Assembly: GCA_009785865.1 (NCBI GenBank)
Contig: WQVL01000008.1
Span: 1-54,877, forward strand
Length of the DNA: 54,877 nt
DNA from: Oscillospiraceae bacterium
GTDB taxonomy: Bacteria; Bacillota; Clostridia; TANB77; CAG-508
Direction of reading: 5' to 3'
Within the stretch, counting starts at the first letter, position 1, and each line of letters starts with the position of its first letter. Positions 42,531-54,635 of this stretch are shown in pieces. A program made the translations under genes and the position numbers. A model generated the notes under the pieces. The model saw only the letters and a list, made by a program, of their open reading frames with translations. It was not told the origin of the DNA and searched no databases.

Positions 42531-44334
42531 TTGAATAGTAGTATAAAAACTTTAGCCGTGTGGCTGATAATAGGAATAATATTTATAGTATTGCTAACAG
42601 CAATAATGGAGAATACAGGGACAAGAATGACATATTCAGAACTTCTTGTTGCTATTGAAGCGCGGAACAGTTGAAGGTATTGAACTTACACCAGGAGGAA
42701 ATAGGGCATATGTTAGTTTGGCTAATGACAGAGCAGAAAGACGAGTGAACATACCTAGCTTAGATAGTTTCATGAACAGGGTAAGTGATTCTTTGGCAGA
42801 TGAAAGTTTTGATTTAGAAGAAAGATCGGAATCGATGTTTGTTACAATACTTAGACTTCTTACTCCATTTGGATTAATAATAATATTCTTTATATTCTGG
42901 TTCTTGTTTATGAATAATTCTCAAGGTGGCGGAAGTAAGACAATGTCATTTGGGAAGAGTAAAGCAAGAATGCTTGGAGCTACTGAAAAACACAGAGTAA
43001 CATTTGATGATGTTGCTGGTGTAGATGAAGAGAAAGAAGAACTAGAAGAAATAGTACAATTCTTGAAATCACCTAGAAAGTTCACAGAAATGGGAGCAAG
43101 GATTCCGAAGGGAGTACTACTAGTTGGAGGACCTGGTACAGGTAAAACTCTTCTTGCAAAAGCAGTAGCTGGAGAAGCAGGAGTACCATTCTTCATAATA
43201 AGTGGTTCTGATTTTGTTGAAATGTTTGTTGGTGTTGGTGCATCAAGAGTAAGAGACTTATTTGAAAATGCTAAAAGAAATAGCCCATGTATAATATTTA
43301 TAGATGAGATAGATGCAGTTGGACGTCAAAGAGGTGCAGGACTTGGTGGAGGACATGATGAAAGAGAACAAACATTAAATCAATTACTAGTTGAAATGGA
43401 CGGTTTTGGAACAAATGAAGGAGTAATTGTTTTAGCAGCAACTAATAGACCAGACGTATTAGATAGAGCACTATTAAGACCAGGAAGATTTGATAGACAA
43501 ATAATAGTATCACCACCAGATGTCAAAGCAAGAGAACAAATATTAGAAGTTCATAGCAGAAAGAAGAAAATTTCTGAAGATGTGGATTTAAAAACTATAG
43601 CGAAAAACACAGCGGGATTTGCAGGAGCGGATTTAGAAAATGTACTTAATGAAGCGGCATTATTAGCTGCTAGAAGAGATAAAAAAGAGATAGCTATGGA
43701 TGAAATAGAAGATGCTATGATCAAAGTTACAATGGGACCAGAAAAGAAAAGCAGAGTGAGAAGTGACAAAGAAAACAAACTAGTTGCATTCCACGAGGCA
43801 GGTCATGCAGTAGTAAGTAGATTTCTACCGACACAAGATGCGGTACATCAAATATCTATTATACCAAGAGGTATGGCTGGTGGATATACAATGTATAGAC
43901 CAGATGAAGATAAAAACTTTACATCTAAATCAGAAATGGAAGAACGTATCGTATCACTGCTTGGAGGTAGAGTAGCAGAACAATTAGTACTAAATGATAT
44001 ATCAACAGGGGCTAGTAATGATATACAAAGAGCTTCTAAGATTGCGAGAGATATGGTAACAAAATTCGGAATGAGTGAAGTTGTAGGAGCGATTTCATTT
44101 GGAAGTGAACAAGATGAAGTATTCTTAGGAAGAGATTTTACACAAAATAAAGATTGTAGTGAAGCAACAGCAGGAGTCATAGATTCTGAAGTGAAGAGAA
44201 TAATAGATACAGCATATGAAACAGCAGAAAAAATTCTATCAGAAAATATGCCTAAGCTAGAAGAAGTAGCAAATAGATTATTAGAGAAAGAGAAAATAGA
44301 CGGAGACGAATTTGCAGAAATTTTTAATAGCTAG
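42531..44334 (+). CDS. ftsH: ATP-dependent zinc metalloprotease FtsH, one CGG recoding site
   Basis: Membrane-bound AAA+ protease. Read through CGG 42663-42665 it has 600 residues: first transmembrane helix (about 7-25), short extracytoplasmic part, second helix (about 106-125), AAA domain with Walker A GGPGTGKT, Walker [12 protein letters not shown] and the arginine-finger region [19 protein letters not shown], then the zinc site HEAGH. CGG restores Gly45 in [12 protein letters not shown]. The TTG at 42531 is preferred because GGAGG (42518-42522) lies 8 bases upstream. The ATG at 42525 is only two bases from it. In the unshifted frame the protein stops before the second helix. Confidence 0.94.
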
Positions 44335-44356
44335 TAAACAACTGAAACATTAAATT

Positions 44357-44384
44357 AAAACAGCAAGCGATGCTTGCTGTTTTG
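44357..44384 (+). terminator. ftsH terminator
   Basis: AAAACAGCAAGC and GCTTGCTGTTTT pair around GAT. Confidence 0.8.
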
Positions 44385-44459
44385 CTATGCAAACTTATAT
44401 TCTAAAACAACGCCAAACTTAATAATCCCTAGTATATATGTATAAAAGGTAGAGATTAT

Positions 44460-44620
44460 AACGAAATTGTCATAAAAGATTAATATATGAGAAGGTAAAA
44501 ATGAAAGCGTAGTTCCCTAAGGGGAAACGGGGAAAGTGCTTGAAACATAAGCGTTTAGTCAAGAATTGCCATTTACATTGTTTGCAAAAAATGGTACGAT
44601 TTATTACAGAGACACTATGC
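44460..44620 (+). ncRNA. Structured leader of adhesin 3
   Basis: In the 341-base gap: GAAATTGTCATAAAAGATTAATAT (promoter-like block), then AGTTCCCTAAGGGGAAAC (near-perfect hairpin), a GCTT/AAGC hairpin with outer AAACG/CGTTT, and GCCATTTACATTGTTTGC...AATGGTACG. Base pairing is strongest in this copy. It lacks the upstream ATGCGTAAGAAA box found before adhesins 1, 2 and 4. Confidence 0.5.
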
Positions 44621-44675
44621 TTAAAGAGCAAAGTAAAGATGTTGTATCTATATAAATCGTAGGAGGTTTTCAAAA

Positions 44676-47600
44676 ATGGAAGGAAGCATATTTCGAATTG
44701 TAGCTATTATAGTAATAGCAATATGTATAGGGTTAATATATCTAGTAGAGAAGAAAAAGAAAAGCAAACTAGAATTGGCCATGCAAAGAGGAGCAGGAAT
44801 GATAGCTGTGGTAATGTTACTAACTATCAACTTACCAGTTTTAGCAAATATACATGAGGAACTTATATCAGGTAACAATAATGAGAGTAATATTGCTTAC
44901 TATCCTGACGAAGAATGGAATGAAGAGGAACTAGAGTCGAACGAAGAAGATTCTTATATATACGACAATGAAGAAACATATTTAGAGGAATATGAAGAAT
45001 ATAGATATAAAGATGAGGAATCTGAAGAGGAAGTAGAATATGAAGAAATAGAAGCTATGAGTGGCTATATACCAATAATGCCACTATTATCTACAATTGA
45101 TTTTCCAACAGGTGGAATTACGATTCCAGCCGGTGACACAGTGGAAATAGTTGCAGGAGGATTTGTTAGTGGAGATATTATAGTTCAAACAGGAGGAGAA
45201 TTATATATCGAAGTTGGAGCAGTAATTAATGGACGTGTGATTATAAGTGGAGAAGCCACAATGAATGGAGGAATAATTACAGGAAATACTGCTGTAATTG
45301 GAGGAGGAGTACATGTAAATCAAGGAAACTTCACAATGAATGCAGGAGAAATATCAGGGAATACAGCTACTAGAGGAGGGGGAGTACGTGTATATCGCGG
45401 AGACTTCATAATGAATGACGGAATAATTACAGGAAATACTGCGCTAGAAGGTGGAGGAGTATATGTGCAAAGAGGGAACTTCACAATGAATGGCGGAGAA
45501 ATAAGTGGAAACACTGCAATAGCTAATGGAGGGAATCCTGGAGAAGGAGGAGGAGTTGTTGTAGGTGAATCAACTTTTATAATGAATAGCGGAGAAATAA
45601 GTGGAAATACGGCAGAGAGACGGAGGAGGAGTACGCTTATATGGAACGCTAACAAACTTTACTATGAGTAATGGAACAATAAATGACAATACGGCTACTA
45701 GAGACGGTGGAGGCGTATTTATAGGAACTGGAACTTTCATAATGAATAGCGGAACAATAAGTGAGAACACTGCTACTGGGAACGGTGGAGGAGTATACGT
45801 ATGGAGAGGAACTTTCACAATACATGATGGAGAAATAAGTGGTAATAATGTTAGCGGAGTGCATATCAATGGAATTCAGAGTTGGATGCAGATTAATAAC
45901 GTTTGGACTAGTGTGCCTACGGGAAGCGTTATAATGAATGGTGGAGAAATCAGTGACAATAGTGGAAATGGAGTGAATATAACTGGAGGCGTTTTTACAA
46001 TGAATGACGGAAGTATCAACGAGAATGGGTTGTCTGGAGTAAATGTTAGATATTCGACTTCAGATGAATCATCACGGAAGCCTTATAATGCATGGAGGGG
46101 AAATTAGTGAAAACGGATGGTTCGGAGTGAGTGTAAACGGAGCTCATTTTGAAATGCATGATGGAAATATCAATGGAAACGGATGGTCCGGAGTAAGTTT
46201 GAATCCTAGTCCTTCGGGACGGATGGCAGACTGGAAGTCTTGTAATGCATGATGGAGCGATAAGTAACAATAATGGAGCGGGAGTAGTTATAAATAGAGG
46301 AAACTTCACAATGCATGATGGGGAAATTAGTGAAAACGGATCGAGCGGAGTGGTGATAGATAGCGGAACGTATACTAATCGGAGTGTTTACAATGAATGG
46401 AGGGACAATAAGTGGGAACTCTGCTAACAATGGTGGCGGAGTATGGATGAGAAGAGGAACCTTTACAATGAACGCCGGAAAAATAAGCGGAAATACTGCG
46501 CTACAAGGTGGTGGAGTGTTCAGTATGGTTCCAGGCTATTTCAGTGGTGGAATAATTACGATAAACGGAGGAGAGATTAGTGGAAATACTGCGAAAGATG
46601 GAGGAGGAATTTTCACACAAGGTAGTTTTTCAAATATTACTATTTCAAATCAAGCGATATTAACAGCAAATATAGCTCTTAATGGTGTATTTGTACATAA
46701 TGGACTAGCGATTGCAAATCCTCAAATAGCTCCAGGAATAACAAGTGTACCTAATACACATGCATTTACTAACCATGATATTAATGTAGTAGTGGGATGG
46801 GTTGATGTTATTGATTTCGTAACTCTTCGAAACCACAATATTATAGTTGGAAATGGTCAAACATTGAGCGTAGTAGCAGGAGGAGTAGTTAACGGGCGTA
46901 TAATAGTTCGAAACGGCGGAACATTGAACATAGAAGATGGAGCAATAATTGCAGCAGGTGTTACTACACATGGAGAAGTAGTGATGAATGGAGGATACAT
47001 TACAGGTGTTACTTACGGCAGAGGTGCAGGAGTACTTGTGTTATCAGGAGGAACCTTTACAATGAATGATGGAGAAATCAGTGGAAATACAGCAGAATAT
47101 GGAGGAGGAGTATATGCATCAGGAGGAATCTTCACAATGAACGGAGGAGAAATTAATGATAATACAGCATTAACTTCTGGTGGAGGAGTACGTATAGGAG
47201 CAGGACGGAACTTTTGTAATGAACTATGGAGAAATCAGTGGAAATACAGCAGATAATGGTGGCGGAGTCCTCGTTGGAAATGGAAACTTTGTGATGCACG
47301 ATGGAAAAATAAGAGGGAATACGGCAGAACAAGAAGGTGGAGGTGTGAAAGCATTTACTTCATTTACAATGCATAATGGAGAAATAAGCGGCAACATCGC
47401 GAGACATGGTGGAGGAATTCGTGTGTCAACGAGCAACCAACTTGCACACTTTACAATGCTTGATGGTAAGATCAACGAAAATACGGCTACGCAAAGTGGT
47501 GGTGGTCTATTTATAGGAAGCGGAACTTTCACAATGCATGGCGGAGAGATTAATGATAATACAGCATCAACTTCTGGTGGAGGAGTACGTTCAGAGGCAA

Positions 47601-49588
47601 ACTTTATAATGCACGATGGAGAAATAAGTGGAAACACTGCTGGAACAGAAGGTGGAGGTATAATTGCGAATCACTTTACAATGCATGATGGAGAGATTAC
47701 AAACAATACGGCTGATATTGGAGGAGGAGTGCATGCAAGAAGAGATTCTACAATGCACAATGGTATAATTGAGAATAATAATGCCAGAAATGGTGGAGGA
47801 GTGGCTGTAAATGCAGGATTGTTATTAGTTGCTACATTTACAATGCACGATGGTTCAATAAACGAGAATACTGCTACCGAAAGAGGTGGAGGAGTATACG
47901 TTTGGAGAGGAATCTTCACAATGATGGATGGAGAGATAATAGGTAACGAAGCAGGAACACATGGCGGAGGCATAAATGCACGTAATCTTGGAAGAATAAT
48001 AATGTATGATGGAGAGATAAGTGGAAATACTGCAGAAGGAGAAGGTGGAGGAGTTCGTGCAGACTGGACCTTCACAATGCATGATGGAGAAATAAGTGGA
48101 AATACTGCATATAACGGTGGAGGAGTGCGTATATATGGAGTTACAGTTTTGGATGATGGAAATAACCCGGTTGGAGTAACAAGCTACTTCACAATGAATG
48201 GAGGAGTAATTACAGAAAACAATGCAAAAAACAATGGTGGAGGATTGTTCCTGTGGGGAGGAACACTAAGAATCAATGCAGGAATGGTAAGTAACAATAT
48301 TGCAAACAATGGAGGAGGAATCTTCATGCGACATGATAACGGATATATACAAAATGCTGTTATTGAAAGTGGAGCAATACTTACAGGAAATGTAGCACGT
48401 CATGGACTATTTATAAATGATGAAATGGCAATGGAAAATCCTCAAATAGTACCAGGGACAGTAAGCATACCTAGTGCGCATGCATTTACTAATTATGACA
48501 TTAACATACTAATGATTCATACAGTAACATTTGCAGTAAGAAATGGAGTAGGAGGAACATTAGAAGCAGGAGGAGACACAGTAACAGGAACGCAAATAGG
48601 AGAAGTTGATGTAGACAATGGCGAAGAGGTTAGCTTTACAGCAGCGCCAGCAAGTGGCTGGGAAATAGAAGCATGGTACATAAACAATGTACGTCAAACT
48701 GGACCTATAACAAATATATTAGATTATATAGCGATAGGAGCAGGACCTCATCATATAGAAGTACTATTTATAGCAGACCCGGTATTCAATTTAGCATTAA
48801 GAACATTTATTTCAGAGGTAGAAACAAATGGCACAGTAGATATGTTAAATAGAGCACCGATTGTATCAATGCCGAGTGTATTTGCAGGAGAACTGATATA
48901 TACATTCCCGATAGATAAGTCAGTAAATCCAGTACGAATGACAAATGGAAGTATATTGACACAAACAATAAGAATCTTTAATGAAGGAACAATAGCAGGA
49001 TATGTAAATGAAATAATGAATGATATACCAGCAGGATTAGAATTCTTACCAATGCATAGTACTAATCTAAACTATGAATGGGTAATGTACGATGTAAGTG
49101 GACAAGTAACTACAGACGCATCAGAAGCAGTAGAAATAAGGACAAGATATTTAGAGAACAATCAGATAGATGCATTTGATCCAGACTTAGGAGTAATAGC
49201 AGGGAACCCAGATTATAGAGATATCCAAGTAGCATTTAGGGTAACATATGAAGGAGGAACAGGAAGAATCATAGTAAGCAGGTCAGAGATATACGACGCA
49301 GAAGCATTTGGAGGAGGAACAGTAGGATATATTAACTTACTAGACGAAGAGAATGATACAGAGTATATGTATGTAGTACGTACTGATGTTGGAAACAATG
49401 GAAATGGTGACAACAATGGAAGCAATGATGATGGAGAAGTAAAAGGAGAGTATCGTCCAGAGAATGACAATCAAGGAAAAGGGAATGCAGTAAGTACAAA
49501 TGATCCAATCAGTAGTGTTAGATATATAGTATTAATAGCCATGGCAATGATAAGCCTGATAGTATTGCTAAAAGAAAAGAGAAAATAA
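44676..49588 (+). CDS. Beta-helix repeat surface adhesin 3, five CGG recoding sites
   Basis: 1635 residues after five +1 shifts, the most of any gene here. CGG 45621-45623, 46075-46077, 46220-46222, 46380-46382 and 47206-47208 restore Gly316, 467, 515, 568 and 843, each in a repeat context such as ERGGGVRLYG, SSGSLIMHGG, SGGWQTGS, TNGVFTMNGG and GAGGTFVMNYG. ATG 44676 follows AGGAGG, with the same N-terminal hydrophobic pair as the paralogues (MEGSIFRIVAIIVIAICIGL start). A Glu/Tyr-rich linker, a very long beta-helix (FTMHDGEISGNTA repeats), LALRTFISE domain, GEVKGEYRPEN and anchor helix follow. Without recoding it would stop at 45671. Confidence 0.9.
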
Positions 49589-49601
49589 ATATGAAATAGC
49601 A

Positions 49602-49635
49602 AGAGCTGCCTTTTTATCAAAAGACAGCTCTTTTT
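49602..49635 (+). terminator. Adhesin 3 terminator
   Basis: AGAGCTG and CAGCTCT pair around a 16-base loop and are followed by five T. Confidence 0.75.
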
Positions 49636-49666
49636 CTATGTTATTTTATTTCTCTAAAACCACAAA

Positions 49667-49860
49667 TGCGTAAGAAAACTATTAAAGAGTGGAAAAAAGC
49701 AATGAATTTGTAATAAAAGTTTAATATTATAAGAGACAAAAATAGAAAGTGTAGTTCCCTAAGGATAAACAGACAAAACTCTTGCAACAGAAGCATTTAA
49801 ACAGTTATTTCCATTTACATTGTATATAAAAAATAGTACGCTTTATATATAGAGATTAGG
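49667..49860 (+). ncRNA. Promoter-like block and structured leader of adhesin 4
   Basis: AATGCGTAAGAAA (about 49667-49679), then AATTTGTAATAAAAGTTT and TAATAT (about 49706-49728), then AGTTCCCTAAGGATAAAC, a hairpin region with CTTGCAACAGAAG, and CCATTTACATTGTATAT...ATAGTACG (about 49811-49840). The same architecture as leaders 1 and 2. Confidence 0.5.
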
Positions 49861-49902
49861 TTTAAAGGAAAACTTTGAATTGATAAAGGAGAATTGAAAG
49901 AT

Positions 49903-52900
49903 ATGAATACTTTTCATTTTGCAGCAATAATGATAATAGCGATGTGTATAGGACTAATATACTTAGTAGACAAGAAAAAGAAAAATAGGTTGGAGTTGGG
50001 TATGCAAAGGGCAGCAGGAATAATAGCAGTAGTAATGTTATTAACTGTGAACTTGCCGGTATTGGCAGGATTATATGATGAGATAGTAATGAGCGATGAT
50101 GAGAATAATGTTGCCTACTATTATGATGAAGAAGAGAATGAAGAGGAAACGTATATATACGAAGAAGAAATACATTTAGATGAATATGAAGAATATAGCT
50201 ATAAAGAAGAGCTAGAAGAATTAGGATATGAAGAAATAGAAACTATGGGAGGATATATACCAATAATGCCACTATTATCTACAATTGATTTTCCAACAGG
50301 TGGAATTATAGTTGCAACTGGAGACACGGTGGAAATAGTAGCAGGAGGAGTAATTACAGGAAATATAACAGTTCAAGCGGGGGGAACACTATATATAGAA
50401 GAGGGTGCAATAGTTAATGGATCTATAGGTGTAGTTGGAACCTTAACAATGAATGGAGGAGAAGTTGGCGGAGTAAATGTTCAAAGTCACTGGGACACTG
50501 GCGCTAGCGGAACTTTCATAATGAACGGAGGAGAAATCAATTGGGGGGTAGCAGTTGTTGGTCATGCGAACAGTGCTACAAGTGTAATATTTATAATGAA
50601 TGAAGGGAAGATTAATGCAGGTGTAGAGGTGCGCACAATGGGAATCTTTACAATGAACGGAGGAGAAATTAGCGGCAATAATAGACAGTATGGAGGTGGT
50701 GTTCACGTCGTGGCATCTAACGTGCCAGGAAGATCTGGAGGACGATTTACAATGAATGGAGGAGAAATCAGCGGAAATACTGCAAGTAACGGAGGTGGAG
50801 TATTCGTTGATGGTTCGTCCGGTGGAAGCAGTCTTCTAAGTGGGGAATTTATAATGAACGGAGGAAAAATCTCAGGTAATACAGCTGACTACCATGGAGG
50901 CGGTGTATATATGCGCTATGGTGCGAGATTCATAATGAACGAAGGAAAGATAGTTGGTAATACATCTGATTACTGTGGTGGCGGCGTATATGGAGTTGTC
51001 GCTAAGATGACGATGTATGGGGGAGAAATTAGTGGAAACATTACTAATAGTAGTGGAGCAGGAGGAGTACATATAAGAGGGACAGACTTCAATGATCAAG
51101 CAGAATTCATAATGATTGATGGAAAGATTAGCGGAAATACAGGAAATGGAGTGTATGTGTATCTAAATGCACAATTTAGGATATATGGAGGAGAAATTAG
51201 CGAAAACACTGTAACAGGAGTGTATGTTGCTATGGACGGTAGGTTTGACATGCATGGAGGAGCAATTAATAGGAATTTCGACGGAGGAGTAAGTACGGGT
51301 TCCCAAGGATTTGTGATGACTGGAGGAGAGATCAGAGGGAATACTACTAATTGGAGTGGAGCTGGGGTGAGATCAGGAGGCCCTTTCATAATGAATGGAG
51401 GGAAAATTAGCGAAAACATTTCCAATGGTAACGGAGGAGGAATACAATTGTCTGGATGGGCAATGTTCATAATGAATGGAGGAGAAATTAGTGGAAACAT
51501 TTCCAATGGTAATGGAGGAGGAATTTTCACATTGGATAGGAATATAATGATATATGAAGGTACTATTAAAAATAATATAGCAAATAATGGAGGAGGAATT
51601 TTTAGAACTCATAATAATGCTAATATATCAGGACTTTCCATTGCACAAGACGTAATACTCACAGGAAATGTAGCACGCCATGGTTTATTCATAGATGATG
51701 CGGTGGCAGCGCTAAATCCTCAAGTAGCACCAGGAATAGTGAGTATTCCTAATACACATGCATTTACAAACTACGATATAAATGTACAACAACTTTCTGG
51801 AAACCAAATGTTTAATGTAAGCTTTGCAGTGAGGAATGCAGAGCGGAGGAGAAATAACAGGAGGAACTACTGCAGGAGGAAGCAGCACTGTAAGTGGAGC
51901 AACAATAGGACAAGTAGTAAAGGATGTTGGTGAACAAGCTAACTTCACAGCAACGCCAGCAACTGGTTGGGAGATAGAAGCATGGTACATAAATAATGTG
52001 CGTCAAACTGGTCCAATAACAGATATATTAAACTACACAGCGACAGGGCAGGGACCACACTACATAGAAGTATTATTTGTAGAAGTTCCAATATTCAATT
52101 TAGCATTAAGAACATTTATTGGCCAAGTAGAAACAAATGGCACAGTAGATGTGCTAAATAGAGCACCAGTGGTGTCAATGCCAAGTGTATTTGCAGGAGA
52201 ACTAATATATACATTCCCAGTAGATAAAGCAGTAAATCCAGTACAGATGGGAACTGGCAGTGTAATGACACAAACAATAAGAATCTTTAATGAAGGAACA
52301 ATAGCAGGGTATGTAAATGAGATATCAAATGATATCCCAGCAGGATTAGAATTCTTACCAATGCATAGTACAAACATAAACTATGAATGGGTAATGTATG
52401 ATGTAAGCGGACAAGTAACTACAGACGCATCAGAGGCAGTAGAAATAAGAACGAGATATTTAGAGAACAATTCAATAGAAGCATTTGATCCTGATTTAGG
52501 AGTAATAGCAGGAAACCCAGATTATAGAGATATCCAAGTAGCATTTAAAGTAACAGACCAAGGAGGAACAGGAAGCATCATAGTAAGTAGATCAGAGATA
52601 ATAGATGCAGAAGCATTTGGAGGAGGAACAATAGGATATATTAACTTACTAGACGAAGAACAAGATACAGAGTATATGTATGTAGTACGTACTGATGCTG
52701 GAAACAATGGAAATGGTAACAACGATGGAAGCGATGACGATGGAGAAGTAAAAGGAGAGTATCGTCCAGACAACAACAATCAAGGAGCAGGAAACGCGGT
52801 AACAACAGCTGATGATACAAATATGTTTAGATACAAAGTAATAGTGAGTATAGCAATATTAGGATTATTAGTGGTATCTATGCTGAAAGAAAAAAGAAGC

Positions 52901-52906
52901 AGATAA
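49903..52906 (+). CDS. Beta-helix repeat surface adhesin 4, one CGG recoding site
   Basis: 1000 residues read through CGG 51844-51846, which restores Gly648 (RNAEGGEITGGTTAGG). ATG 49903 matches the MNTFHF start of the family. A TTG nine bases upstream is in frame but too close to AAAGGAG. Twin N-terminal hydrophobic segments, an acidic linker, a beta-helix, a WYINNVRQTG domain, an LALRTFIGQ domain and GEVKGEYRP follow. The end differs from adhesins 1-3: NAVTTADDTNMFRYKVIV then a hydrophobic helix and KEKRSR, like the protein ending at 38659. It may therefore use the same anchoring route as that one. Confidence 0.9.
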
Positions 52907-52926
52907 ATATTAAGAAATAAAAAAAG

Positions 52927-52965
52927 AAGAGGTTTTCCTTTAAATTAATAAGGGAAACCTCTTTT
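52927..52965. terminator. Convergent terminator between adhesin 4 and purN
   Basis: AAGAGGTTTTCCTT and AAGGGAAACCTCTT pair around AAATTAAT. Confidence 0.8.
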
Positions 52966-52994
52966 GTAATATATTTAATAAATATCAGATTTAT

Positions 52995-53588
52995 CTAATT
53001 CATAAGGGAATTTGGGGGAGTTGTTTTGCTTATAAAATACTTTATAACATTAATTAATTGAGTCTTTTCAATTTCTTGTACTTTTTTTGATAAGCTTTCG
53101 GGGGTTTCGGTTTCTGTCAAAGTGACTTTAGCCTGAGAAATAATTGCTCCATCATCATACTCACTATTAACATAGTGCACAGTTACTCCACTATATTGCT
53201 CTTTTGCTTCTACAACAGCATTATGTACTCTCATGCCATACATTCCTTTTCCGCCATAAGCGGGTAGTAATGAAGGATGAGTGTTAATAATAGTATAACT
53301 ATCTATTAATCTATTTCCGATCATTTTTAGATAACCTGCTAAAACTATTAGATTTATATCATGTTTTTCAAGTTCATTTTTAAGTTCAAGATCTCTTTCT
53401 TCTAAAGAAGTAGACTTAATTATATATGAAGGGATTCCAGCTTTCTCTGCGCGCTTTATAGCAAAAGCATTTGGGTTATCAGATACAACTAAGCTAATCT
53501 TTGCATTTAATGTACCGGAATCAATATTATCAATAATTGCTTGTAATGTAGAACCTCCACCTGAAGCAAAAACTACTAAACTATACAT
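52995..53588 (-). CDS. purN: Phosphoribosylglycinamide formyltransferase (PurN)
   Basis: 197 residues. VVFASGGGSTLQAIIDNI, VSDNPNAFAIKRAEKAGIP, VLAGYLKMIGNRLI and IINTHPSLLPAYGGKG hold the catalytic Asn and His, and DDGAIISQA the Asp. It transfers a formyl group from 10-formyl-THF to GAR. It stands away from the purE cluster. ATG 53588 follows GGAGGTTAACGT on the minus strand. CGG triplets in it are all out of frame. Confidence 0.95.
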   Translation of the reverse strand: MYSLVVFASGGGSTLQAIIDNIDSGTLNAKISLVVSDNPNAFAIKRAEKAGIPSYIIKSTSLEERDLELKNELEKHDINLIVLAGYLKMIGNRLIDSYTIINTHPSLLPAYGGKGMYGMRVHNAVVEAKEQYSGVTVHYVNSEYDDGAIISQAKVTLTETETPESLSKKVQEIEKTQLINVIKYFISKTTPPNSLMN

Positions 53589-53648
53589 ACGTTAACCTCC
53601 GAAATTTCATATGTTACTATTATAATCATATTACATATAAATTGCAAA

Positions 53649-53690
53649 TAAAAAACGGATGGCAATTCTTAGAGAACTGCCATCCATTTT
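53649..53690 (-). terminator. Terminator of the small membrane-protein gene
   Basis: On the minus strand AAAATGGATGGCAGTTCTC pairs with GAATTGCCATCCGTTTTT and ends in a T tract. Confidence 0.75.
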
Positions 53691-53700
53691 GTTGAGTGTC

Positions 53701-54075
53701 CTAATTCGGTTCTAGATCCGTTTCTAGGACTTGGATCGGCTCAACACCCCTTTTCTTGAGAACCCAACCCAGAAACCTGGCCCACTGTGGCCACAGAACT
53801 GCAAAGCATATAGCAGTGATGGTTAGTGAACTGACCCACATTACTGGGTCAAGTTGACGCCAGCTTAATTGGGTTAGGGCGGGTAATATACCAAAGGTTA
53901 TTAAACCACCTAGAATGAATCCGATCAAGAAGCTACTGGCTATGCTAGTTAATCCTAGACATAGACCTATTAGGGCGTGCCAGGGATCATCTAGTGAATC
54001 CCGGCGGTTATCGAATTCCTCCATCGCGTAGTAGTTCTTCAACCAATCGATGCAATTTTTGATCCAATTTTTCAT
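53701..54075 (-). CDS. Small two-helix membrane protein with a zero-frame CGG codon
   Basis: 124 residues: a basic/aromatic N-terminus (MKNWIKNCIDWLKNYY), two to three hydrophobic segments (about 35-62 and 76-96) and a charged tail. Not recognised. GC content is clearly higher than neighbouring genes. The coding strand has CGG at 54003-54001 within DNRRDSLDD. It must be read as Arg in the zero frame, because a +1 shift would break the frame. It is the second exception to the CGGN pattern. ATG 54075 follows GAGGGAGGAAAAAC on the minus strand. Confidence 0.7.
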   Translation of the reverse strand: MKNWIKNCIDWLKNYYAMEEFDNRRDSLDDPWHALIGLCLGLTSIASSFLIGFILGGLITFGILPALTQLSWRQLDPVMWVSSLTITAICFAVLWPQWARFLGWVLKKRGVEPIQVLETDLEPN

Positions 54076-54361
54076 GTTTTTCCTCCCTCGGAATGATAAT
54101 AAATAATAGTGTATATATAATAGGCGCGAACCGGGAGGGATTCCTCAGACCCTCCTAGTAGAAAGGCCTTTAAATAAGAGTTTCATATATAAATTATACC
54201 ATAAATTTACATAAAACACAAGAGTTTCAAGAGAAAAACTGCCAAAAAGGCAAGTATAAAAAGAGGGGAAGTGTGAAACATGTAATAAGCTCAGAAAATA
54301 TAATAAGTAATAACAGAAGACAGAACTCCTTACGGAAGCTTGAAAAAATAAGAAAAATGTA
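54076..54361. promoter_or_regulatory. Divergent intergenic region upstream of rpoB
   Basis: Contains a GGGAGGG...CCCTCC inverted repeat (about 54131-54151) near the start of the minus-strand gene. Apart from that, no supportable gene. Confidence 0.35.
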
Positions 54362-54391
54362 TTGACAACGTTAAAATATCTATGATAAAAT
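54362..54391 (+). promoter_or_regulatory. Promoter of rpoB
   Basis: TTGACA (54362-54367), an 18-base spacer, TAAAAT (54386-54391). It leaves a leader of about 240 bases before the start codon. No attenuator identified. Confidence 0.7.
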
Positions 54392-54635
54392 CATTTGGCG
54401 TATATTTTTTTGTGCGCTTAAATTCAAATTTAATTTTATATATTTTGGAAAAAGGAATTGATAATATTTCAGGTTATCTAATGACCAAATTTTATTTAGG
54501 GCAGTAAAAGTTTGGTGGGATAAACAGATATTATGCAAGAAGGGATTTCTAAGATTGATAAATTATCTGCTCACATAATAATGTATGATTATATGAAGTA
54601 TAATTTTTACATTAAATAAAGGGAGTTGATCTATT

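Noticed and set aside
49470-49588. Canonical LPXTG sorting signal in adhesins
   Set aside because: No LPXTG or close NPXTG is present; only hydrophobic helix and basic tail are seen.
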